Assembly (NCBI GenBank): GCA_037783545.1
Contig: JBBELK010000387.1
Span: 62,001-126,000 of the forward strand
Origin: Henricia sp. BOLD:AAB3569
Taxonomy: Eukaryota; Echinodermata; Asteroidea; Spinulosida; Echinasteridae
Length of the DNA stretch: 64,000 nucleotides
Direction: 5' to 3'
Below the pieces are notes generated by a model. The model was not told where the DNA came from and ran no database searches. It saw only the letters and a list, made by a program, of their open reading frames with translations. A program made the position numbers and the translations under genes. This document shows, piece after piece, positions 45,601-57,600 of the stretch (position 1 is the first letter of the stretch; the number at the start of each line of letters is the position of its first letter).

Positions 45601-48600
45601 TTTCTGGAAAATATGGTCTGTGTTGCCAAAATGTCCCCTTTAACGTGGAAAGACCCATATATGTACACAAAACCTCAACACTATCTTCTATTTAAATCCA
45701 CACATTTTAAGCGAGCTCAAAGCATTTTGTCCAGTCATATTCTTAAATAACAATCACGGCACAGCTATCCCTGGGTAGGCATTGCAAATTTGCCGTTCCA
45801 GAAATAGGGCATTGAGGAGAAATGCCTGGGAGATTTGCGCACAATACAAGATTAGATCCGCGAACACAGCGCTGTCCTATTAACCTGAATTTGGGGCAAT
45901 GCGTTTGCATTTCTGTGATGACGGTAATTTTTAAGAAGCATTTGACAAAAAGCTAAAAGAGGGGGGAAATGCAGAAAAATAAATTGCATGTGCTTCAGGG
46001 ATTTATCTAGGATTTTATTCTTCCACAGTAAAGGGGGCATTTTGGCAACACAGACCATATTTTCCAGAAAATACCTTTGTCTGGTCTCAAAATAAAAGAA
46101 ATAAGTTTCAGTTTTTCTGAAGAGATAACTTGGAACCAAAAAGGGTTACAAATAGTGTGACAACATGCCTTTCTAAAAACCATGTGTACAAATTTCCAAT
46201 ATACGCTCGTAACCGGGACGGCCTAAAATGTAACACAAGTGTCCGGCCCGGTTACGAGCATAAATTGGAAATTTGTATACAGGGTTTTTAGAAAGGCATG
46301 TTGTTACACTATTTGTAACCCTTTTTGGGCCTAAGTTATCTCTTCAGAACAACTTAAACTTATTTCTTTTATTTTAAGACCAGACAAAGATATTTCCTTG
46401 GAAATATGGTCTGTGTTGCCAAAATGCCCCCTTTACTGTGGAAAGACCCATTGCCAAAACCGCCTGTCCTACTTCAATGGAGGTGCAGTTAAAAACTACC
46501 AGTCGTGTGACTGGCAAAAATTGAAAGGCCCACAAATGCATAAAGTGGTTACGGACAAGTGTCAAATCGTGATACTGTACATGTGATGCGGTCATGTGGT
46601 AACGTAGGGCAAGCGTACCGTACATGTACATGCTGTGTCCATACAACATGTACAAGCATGACAAGAGTTACATGTGGGTCATTCTATAAATTTGGGGTCC
46701 AACGTGTGACATTTTCCTGTCCTGTTACACCCGACATACTGCCATTTGCCAAACAAGTATTATTAAAAATGCCTTCAAAACATATTTTTATGAATTGTAC
46801 TTTATGTAATCACTCTTTGAAATAGAAAGCATTTAAAGAATATGTCCTGAATTTACAAAATACAACATTTTACAAGATGTCAGACAAAACAGGGGACAGA
46901 AAAATTGGACCCTAAATTTATAGAATGACCCTTATACAACTCATACCACCATGACAACAGCCGGCCAGCCGGTTGCTGCCGCTACGGTGGCCTGCCGCAC
47001 AGATAACAAGGTACATGTACTTTTGTTATCATTCTAAACAAAAATGCAATTTAGTCGCTCAAGTACCGGTTATGTATACATTTTAAACCAAAAATCCACC
47101 TGTCATTTTTAATGTCCATTTTACAAAATTCTACCCGTCATGTTTTATTGTCCATTTTGCAAAGTGCCTGTCTAAAATCACACACTGCCCGTCCAAAAGA
47201 CAGGTGTATGGCTGGCTAGATGAAACATTGATGTGCTTATCAACAACAACATTTGGACATGTTCACAAGCATCTCTCTGAACTGCACATTTGTACTGTAA
47301 ACATGTGTGGACTGGCTTATTTGCAGTGACTCAAAATTTTACTTCACGAGTTGACAAGAAAAACTTGAGTAAAAGTGTTGATAGCAATGGTAACAAACCC
47401 CACATGATTTTATTTTTCTGTGTAAATTGGTACATTTCTGAAAGAAATTGCCAACTGAAGGTGCTTTTAAAAAATTTAAAAAAATAAAAAAACAATCATT
47501 TGCAAACAATGTTTTTTTTACCATTCATTCAACACAAAAACCATGCATGGATTTTTAAGGTTTTCTGAAGTATTACTGCATCTATGTGGCTGAAATTTCT
47601 ACAAGGCAGTTTATCAACAGTATTCTTTAGTAATGCTGTTGTACTGTCTCAACAGTAATGCTAAATGCCGATTAAGAAAATGATTTTTACAACTGTAACT
47701 ACGTACATGTAGACTATGCACATATTATGTACATGTACATGAACCTATTCAATTTGGCCTCGATCAATAAATTCCCCTGATATACTGGGCTCTAGTTTTA
47801 ATTTCTCTGAGGGGCTCAAAATCCTCATTTTTTCATATAAAGTGTTCTGGATAAGTACATGTACATGTACCCGGTATGTATGAAGGTTTAAAGATAGTAT
47901 TCATGATTGGTAAACTGTTACAAATAGTTTTATTCCCCTGTGTGATTGAAGATATGCATGATTAAAACCAACCTGAGCAAAAACCAGCTCCGTACTTTGT
48001 CTAACTTTTGAGAAAACAGTCAAAAAATGGTTTGCAATCATTTCGCCCCAAAACCACTTCGCCTTGAACCACGGCCTATGCATGTAGTGGTTTTGGGGCG
48101 AAGTACATGTAGCATTTGGGCGAGGTAGTGTTTGGACGAAGTGATTTGCGGCGAAATGGCACTCGGGCGAAGTGGTTTGGGGGCGAAATTAATTTTCGTC
48201 TCATGAGACGAAAACTAATTGTTTTACTCATTTCTCAAAGACTATAGCACTTCAGACAAAACCATTTCAGGGGAAGTTTTCTACAGTCATCATGTTTATA
48301 TTGTGTAAGTTAGGCGTAAATCTGTGAACATTTCTGATTTTCGAGATTACCAAAGATATATATACTGCCTTTAAGGGCAAAGAAAAAAAGGGGTAAACAG
48401 ATTACAATAAAAGGTTTTTCAAATGTAAACGCATGTAAATTTGACACGCGTTGTCCTGAAAAAAATGCTTTCTGCTGAAGTTGACTCTGTGGTTTTCAGG
48501 GCATCATTTAACACCAAAGTTAATCCACGCTTGTTTAGGAACATTTTCTTAAAACGAAGTGCACCAAATTTACGCGTGTTAACGCGAATCTACCCTCAAA

Positions 48601-51600
48601 GTTATATTGTCCATAGTTCTTACATGTAGCAAATTCTGGTTTTTTTTCCTCCGAATGAATTTTTTCATTTGCAAACAATGTTTTTTTTACCATTCATTCA
48701 ACACAAAAACCATGCATGGATTTTTAAGGTTTTCTGAAGTATTACTGCATCTATGTGGCTGAAATTTCTACAAGGCAGTTTATCAACAGTATTCTTTAGT
48801 AATGCTGTTGTACTGTCTCAACAGTAATGCTAAATGCCGATTAAGAAAATGATTTTTACAACTGTAACTACGTACATGTAGACTATGCACATATTATGTA
48901 CATGTACATGAACCTATTCAATTTGGCCTCGATCAATAAATTCCCCTGATATACTGGGCTCTAGTTTTAATTTCTCTGAGGTGCTCAAAATCCTCATTTT
49001 TTCATATAAAGTGTTCTGGATAAGTACATGTACATGTACCCGGTATGTATGAAGGTTTAAAGATAGTATTCATGATTGGTAAACTGTTACAAATAGTTTT
49101 ATTCCCCTGTGTGATTGAAGATATGCATGATTAAAACCAACCTGAGCAAAAACCAGCTCCGTACTTTGTCTAACTTTTGAGAAAACAGTCAAAAAATGGT
49201 TTGCAATCATTTCGCCCCAAAACCACTTCGCCTTGAACCACGGCCTATGCATGTAGTGGTTTTGGGGCGAAGTACATGTAGCATTTGGGCGAGGTAGTGT
49301 TTGGACGAAGTGATTTGCGGCGAAATGGCACTCGGGCGAAGTGGTTTGGGGGCGAAATTAATTTTCGTCTCATGAGACGAAAACTAATTGTTTTACTCAT
49401 TTCTCAAAGACTATAGCACTTCAGACAAAACCATTTCAGGGGAAGTTTTCTACAGTCATCATGTTTATATTGTGTAAGTTAGGCGTAAATCTGTGAACAT
49501 TTCTGATTTTCGAGATTACCAAAGATATATATACTGCCTTTAAGGGCAAAGAAAAAAAGGGGTAAACAGATTACAATAAAAGGTTTTTCAAATGTAAACG
49601 CATGTAAATTTGACACGCGTTGTCCTGAAAAAAATGCTTTCTGCTGAAGTTGACTCTGTGGTTTTCAGGGCATCATTTAACACCAAAGTTAATCCACGCT
49701 TGTTTAGGAACATTTTCTTAAAACGAAGTGCACCAAATTTACGCGTGTTAACGCGAATCTACCCTCAAAGTTATATTGTCCATAGTTCTTACATGTAGCA
49801 AATTCTGGTTTTTTTTCCTCCGAATGAATTTTTTCATTTGCAAACAATGTTTTTTTTACCATTCATTCAACACAAAAACCATGCATGGATTTTTAAGGTT
49901 TTCTGAAGTATTACTGCATCTATGTGGCTGAAATTTCTACAAGGCAGTTTATCAACAGTATTCTTTAGTAATGCTGTTGTACTGTCTCAACAGTAATGCT
50001 AAATGCCGATTAAGAAAATGATTTTTACAACTGTAACTACGTACATGTAGACTATGCACATATTATGTACATGTACATGAACCTATTCAATTTGGCCTCG
50101 ATCAATAAATTCCCCTGATATACTGGGCTCTAGTTTTAATTTCTCTGAGGGGCTCAAAATCCTCATTTTTTCATATAAAGTGTTCTGGATAAGTACATGT
50201 ACATGTACCCGGTATGTATGAAGGTTTAAAGATAGTATTCATGATTGGTAAACTGTTACAAATAGTTTTATTCCCCTGTGTGATTGAAGATATGCATGAT
50301 TAAAACCAACCTGAGCAAAAACCAGCTCCGTACTTTGTCTAACTTTTGAGAAAACAGTCAAAAAATGGTTTGCAATCATTTCGCCCCAAAACCACTTCGC
50401 CTTGAACCACGGCCTATGCATGTAGTGGTTTTGGGGCGAAGTACATGTAGCATTTGGGCGAGGTAGTGTTTGGACGAAGTGATTTGCGGCGAAATGGCAC
50501 TCGGGCGAAGTGGTTTGGGGGCGAAATTAATTTTCGTCTCATGAGACGAAAACTAATTGTTTTACTCATTTCTCAAAGACTATAGCACTTCAGACAAAAC
50601 CATTTCAGGGGAAGTTTTCTACAGTCATCATGTTTATATTGTGTAAGTTAGGCGTAAATCTGTGAACATTTCTGATTTTCGAGATTACCAAAGATATATA
50701 TACTGCCTTTAAGGGCAAAGAAAAAAAGGGGTAAACAGATTACAATAAAAGGTTTTTCAAATGTAAACGCATGTAAATTTGACACGCGTTGTCCTGAAAA
50801 AAATGCTTTCTGCTGAAGTTGACTCTGTGGTTTTCAGGGCATCATTTAACACCAAAGTTAATCCACGCTTGTTTAGGAACATTTTCTTAAAACGAAGTGC
50901 ACCAAATTTACGCGTGTTAACGCGAATCTACCCTCAAAGTTATATTGTCCATAGTTCTTACATGTAGCAAATTCTGGTGTTTTTTTCCTCCGAATGAATT
51001 TTTTCAGCATTTACTTTATTTTAACAGAAAAACATCATACCGGTACTTTGTATTTTAGACATCAGCTACAGTGTGCCCTCTGGACTAGTGGCCTGTCTAA
51101 TCACTTCTGTCTCGGAAGAAAGAAAACAGATTAGACAGGCCATAAGTCCAGAGGGCGCACTGTACGCTACGCATTACAGACCCAACATGGGAAGACTTGG
51201 GAAAGTCTACGCCTTACCGTGAATTGAATTGTTGGCAGACAGCCAACAATTCAAAATATTGACAGTAATTGTTCTATAACTACGGTACATGTAAATGTTG
51301 GTCGATTTTTTTTTCGTTGATGTCTAATTTAATGAAAGCAAATAACATTTATGTTTCTAGAAAAATATTTCGAAGTGCCATGCCCAAAACGCAAAGACAT
51401 TACCGTACCGTTCATTTCAGAAACTTTCCACTTTGATAGGACTATGTACAGTTACATGTACATGCCTGTTTACTGAAAAGCTGCAATCCGTACACCTACG
51501 GTAGGATAATATTTAATGTTGGCTTTAAGTTCCGAGCATGTTTAGTCACAAACAAGCTACTACCTCGGAAAGTGGATTGTCATAAACCCTACTGGAGGGA

Positions 51601-54600
51601 ATAGGGCATATCAAAAGGTCTGGTACATAAAGCTCGATTCCTGCCACTTCCCTTCAAAGCTTTTTACGAGACGAATTCTCTCTATTTCAGTCGTCCATTA
51701 AGTTATGCTTTCGTTGTTTCTCCCTCCCCACTTAAGCACCAATCTATTTGTATCGCGGCTTCCCATCTTTTCATTTTAACGAAATCTTCAGGGAGAAGGG
51801 AAGGGAGCATGATTTTATTTTATAAAAAAAGCCGCTCTCAGACCGGGCTCTTAATGCGTAGACTATACCATACCGTACATCCAATCTGAAACTGGGTCTG
51901 CAAATGACGACGTGATGCGACTTCAGGAAATGGCGTGAAGTTGAAGCGATTATAGAGCGGTGGTCGGTTGGTCCCCGCGGATTTTTGATCAGATCGCGGA
52001 CGGAGGATTAGGACGGTCGAGATCAATAACAAACCGCCGCGCCCGGCTTCCTCTGTGACTCTCCGAGCAACGGGATTTGCATTTTAATCTTCCTAATGGC
52101 TTCGCTAATCTCCCGGTGGGTTACAGCTTAATCTGTTAATGGATGACAAGTCGGGAGAAAGCCCGACGAAAAAAGGGAAAAGTGACAAGGGTCCCCCCGC
52201 TCGCAGGATATTAAGCATTCTGCAGAGATTATCCTGGCCAGCTGAACCCATCTAGTGACGCCAGTGGGACACGCGACGGACTGGAGTCACGATCTTAAGT
52301 GGCTAAACCTTAGCAAAATAGAAGGATTATGGAAAGTCAAAATGGGGAGTAGCCCGGGTGAATCATAAAAGTTGCTGCCCCTTTGAGCGATGCATTTATT
52401 CCTCCGGAGCTTTATAAGAGTCAGAACTGGCAAACAAATTCACTGTACATGTACATGTACAATGTATGTACATGTACGGTATTCAAGTTATGTTACATTG
52501 TACACCAGGGCTCGACATTAACTTTTCATGTGCACCTGTCCACAGGACAGGTAGAGATAAGATTTTACCTGTCCGACAAAATGTTTTACCTGTCCGAGGA
52601 GGTATTGTAGAGAAATGAAATAAAACTCCACAAAGGAATGCATCTGATTTGTTCTAATGTGGAATTTTAAGGTTGTGTTTGAACCAGAAATACGCAGTAG
52701 CAAAAAGACGAAACCGAAACGAAACTGAAGCCGTCATGTCGAAAACATCACAACTATGCACAAAGAATATCCGAAGAACTCATCGCTGGTACTTTGTCAA
52801 TATGAACACACATGCAAAAGAACTGGTCCCAGTGCTGATAGCCCTCAAACAAGGTATACGATCCCCCTTTCGAGGGTCAAAAATCCGCTAAACGAAGTAC
52901 ATGTACATTTAGTAAACGTATGTGAAAAATGGTGATGCATGCACACGCGGCACATTGTTGTTCGTTGCATGCTGGATATGCAGCCGCACGATTGATGAAC
53001 CTGAAAAACATTTTGCGGTATATTCAAACTGCACGAAATGCAGGTAGGGATCGATTTACAGCCAAGAAACGAGGAAGGTGGGCTTTTATTTACCGGTAGT
53101 ATATTTTCACCTGTCCATCGGACAGGCACGGCAGTGTTTTTACCTGTCCGACTGGCATGTTTTGGAAATTTTACCTGTCCCGGGCAGTCGGATAACCGTT
53201 AATGTCGAGCCCTGTAAACTTGCAAAAAATCTGAACACATGTAAGATTTTTCAAAAAACCATACATGATGTAGTACATCTTAGCAACGTTTTTGCTTAGA
53301 AGCAAAATGTACTATTTTATTTCAATTTCTAATATGAATTTGACCCCCAAATTGTGGTGATAAATGAATATTTGGGGCTTGACCATTTGAAAACAAGAAT
53401 TTATTTTAGAAAAAAGATAGGTTTAGTTATTTTTTTTCTTAATTTTTGACAATGTTGCAAAAAATACTTCTAAAGCAAAGGTCACTCAGGTTTTTTTTGT
53501 TCAGCTTTTTTTGTTCACTTGATTTGAGAATCTAACCTCAAATGACTTGACTCCGACTTGACAATTTTTTGACTCGAGTCTGCCAAAACTGAAATTGAAG
53601 AACAACTGCACTACCGTGATTCGAGACCACCAGTTGGCTTCATAGCTCAATTGGTGGGGCGTCTGCACGTTAAGCAGGTCTGCAGTTCGAATCCCGGTGG
53701 AGCCAAGTTGCTTTTCACTGCATCCATATTTCCCAAACTCATATGGACATTTGTCCACATTTGCATCAAATTCATTCACCGCGGCTTTCCCTAGGTTATA
53801 ATCCCTGAAAAAATAATCACTTATTCATAAAAAATGAAATTGAACGTTTATGCAATTTTTGTTTGTCATTTTGAGGACCGAATTATCAGCACTACAGAAA
53901 CCTATGGTGAGACTAATCTTTGTATTAACAAAAAAAATACCCTACATGAATGCAAGTTTCAGCATTTATACTCATTTTGAAATTAGCTTGAAATATTTTT
54001 ACTGTCGTGACTACTTGACTTGACCAACATGCCTGACTTGATTTGACTTGGTACTCGAAGGCAGTTTGACTTGACTTGAGACTCGAAGGCAGTTTGACTC
54101 GACTTGGGACTCGAAGGCAGTTTGACTCGACTTGGGACTCGAAGGCAGTTTGACTTGACTTGGGACTCGAAGGCAGTTTGACTTGACTTGGGACTCGAGG
54201 GCAGTTTGACTTGACTTGAGACTCAAAGGTAGTTTGACTTGACTTGAGACTCAAAGGCAGTTTGACTTGACTTGAAGGCAGTTTGACTTGACTTGAGACT
54301 CAAAGGCAGTTTGACTTGACTTGAGACTCGAAGGCAGTTTGACTTGACTTGAGACTCGAAGGCAGTTTGACTTGACTTGAGACTCAAAGGCAGTTTGACT
54401 TGACTTGAGACTCAAAGGCAGTTTGACTTGACTTGAGACTCGAAGGCAGTTTGACTTGACTTGAGACTCGAAGGCAGTTTGACTTGACTTGAGACTCGAA
54501 GGCAGTTTGACTTGACTTGAGACTCGAAGGCAGTTTGACTTGACTTGGGACTCGAAGGCAGTTTGACTTGACTTGGGACTCGAAGGCAGTTTGACTTGAC

Positions 54601-57600
54601 TTGGGACTCGAAGGCAGTTTGACTTGACTCGGGACTCAAAGGCAGTTTGACTTGACTCGGGACGCGAAGGCAGTTTGACTTGACTCGGGACTCAAAGGCA
54701 GTTTGACTGGACTTAAGACTCAAAAGCAGTTTGACTTGACTTGGGACTCAAAGGCAGTTTGACTTGACTTGAGACTTAAAGGCAGTTTGACTTGACTTGG
54801 GGCTCGAAGGCAGTTTGACTTGACTTGGGACTCAAAGGCAGTTTGACTTGATTTGGGACTCGAAGGCAGTTTGACTTGACTTGGGACTCGAAGGCAGTTT
54901 GACTTGACTTGGGACTCAAAGGCAGTTTGACTTGACTTGGGACTCAAAGGCATTTTGACTTGACTTGGGACTCAAAGGCAGTTTGACTTGACTTGAGACT
55001 CAAAGGCAGTTTGACTGGACTTGAGACTCAAAGGCAGTTTGACTGGACTTGAGACTCAAAGGCAGTTTGACTGGACTTAAAGGGCCTGTGACATCCTAAA
55101 CAACTTTGTGCCTAAGGTTTGCTTCATAATGACGGATTACTTGTTCAGCAAGACATACTATTGTTCGTTTGGATGTAAAATCAATAAAAGGTGGCATTTT
55201 TCAACTTTGAAGATTTCCTTGCAATAAATCACAGACAGAGGGCGCTGTTTTGAGTGCATCACATAAGGAAGACCGAAGGGAAAAGTTAAGAAAAAACATA
55301 AGACTTCAAGTTGGACCTGTGGCAAATTGCTGCAGTTTATACCCCCAGTTTTGTCATGGCTTACAGCAGGCAACATGTAAAACAAACTCAAACAGCCATG
55401 GATTACAAAAGCTTCGGGAAAATTGAGAAAAAAGTGGAATCTTTTGTGCACAGTTCAATGTGATTTTCCTGTGTTTGCCTCTTGTGACGTCGTGACCTTG
55501 GTCATGAATATGCATATTTTCATTAGCATAAAAACTAAAAACCTTTGTTTTAACCCCCAAAGCAAGCTCCAAATAGGATTTTTATGACTTTAACTGAGTA
55601 AAGTGGTTTTAAAGCATAGATTTCATTGATAAAAATCCTAAATAAGGGGCCCTTTAAGACTTGAGTAGGGGGAGACTCGTTACAACCCTGGGTTCAAGTC
55701 TAAACAAAACCACGTTCACACTTGATCTCCATTGCTCTTTGATCAATTTTTGATCGCTCCTGCGATATTTTTAATAAACTGTGATGCAAGATAATGCAAC
55801 CTGAATAATTTTACAAATACCACGTATGGCTACATAAAGTTTTAATGTCGATTGCAAAGTCCCAGCACTTTTACAATCCTTAATCCCAAGAGGAGTCACA
55901 AAGAGGGATTAAAGTTTTAAAACACCGCCTCTTGATCCGAGGATTAGGAGTTAAGAGGATTAAAAGGCCTTTTAGCTCTGGCCCAACTTGCTCGCTAGCC
56001 CTTGCGCTGCTCTTTATTCTGCCTGGCGTCTTATCAAACTAATCCTACATGTACATTGACCTTGTCCTTGTACTTTTAAAGCTCTGTTTTCTATGCATTT
56101 TTCAAGAGGACTGCTTTTGGATGGGGCCACTGTTGTTTCTTCTCAAGGGGGTTTAAGGGAAAAATCACCCTCGGCGCCGAAGATTGTTTGTGGCTGCAGT
56201 TGCACTTCAAATCGAAACACATCTCCGATGTACAATGAGTGAGGTAACAATTCTGTGTGTGTTAGTGTTACAGATCTGTTAAATTAATCGGAATTGTGAC
56301 CCGAGAACAAAAACCATTTACAGGACATGTTAAAAGTTGTGCGCAGAACCGCAAATTGCAGCGAGTGAGGGTGCAATTCCGTGTTGCGTGTTAGTGTAAC
56401 AGATCTGTTAAATCGGCATCTCGGGAAACCACATTAGTTTAAGTGTAACAGATCTGTTGACAGATCTGTTGACTCGGCATCTTGGGAAGTATCAAGTCGG
56501 TAGGGTTCTGCACTACTTATAACACTAACACTAACTTGTGACTTTTTGGTCCGTGTTACACGGGCTTTTACCACTAAGTGATTAAAATTTTCAAAATCTC
56601 CACGGAGCCAAAAACTGTCTCAATCACACTGCAATATTAGTGGCCTCACGTTCCGACCCTAGCAGTGTCTTCTTCAGAGGCCACTGCTAGGGTCAAAATG
56701 CGAGGCCACCATGTCCTGTCTAATGTTCAATGGGACTCTCTTTTAAACCTTTTGATGCACAGATTGTTTTGGAACTCTATTTGTTTGGGCAGTTACTAGC
56801 GACTGCCCTGTGCACTGAAGGGTTAAAACTCAATCAATTTTGTGCGCATTCGCAAAGGCTCATGGACTGGATGACAAACATTGGCAGAGGAGTGTGCATA
56901 AACCTGAGGCGGAGGCCAACTCGGTAACTTTTTCACTCATTTTCACGAAAACCCAAAAGAGTTCAGGTATCAATCTTTAAGCATTTTTTTCTTTAAAACA
57001 TTAAGCATACTGACCAACGTATTCTGAAAAATCGCCATTTTAGATCTAGCGCCTAACCACCTCCTTAGAAGGATCTCAATGATCATTTGCGTAAAATGAA
57101 CGACTCCGTCACAAATCTGCACAGATCCGAATCCAGATCCATCCGAAACACATACGTACATGTACGTTCTTAGCTAGTGCTGTAACCAAACGGATGAATC
57201 AAACACGATTTTGACGAACATGGAACTTTCGACCTGAACTGGACCGAACCAAACATTTCTTCAGTTCGGCAGTGTTTCGAAATGATTATTTCTATACTGT
57301 GTGCTTTAAACTATTTTCTGCAAAATAAATGACAGCCTTCCTTTGCCTAGGCGATTTCATGCCATGTTTGTTTTTATCCATAAGTCTATTGTGCAAGATA
57401 CAACATGACATTTATGGAAAGACCCGAGAGTCAAATTTGCATGTTTGCAAATGAGTGGGGCAAAGCCTGTACATTTTATATTTCTTGAAGCAACTGTATG
57501 GTTGTATTTTTACATTCATAGAATACCATTCCACATGTTTTTTGCATGTTTTTTTGGCAATGTCCGGTTTAGTCTTGGCCCAAGACTATTCTAGTCGATA

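Noticed and set aside
53636-53705. A working tRNA-Asn
   Set aside because: Position 33 is C, and the T stem does not pair; kept only as a tRNA-like feature.
54011-54953. Minus-strand frames with SQVKSNC repeats
   Set aside because: Same 28-bp satellite as at 3-4 kb; no flanking exon signals.
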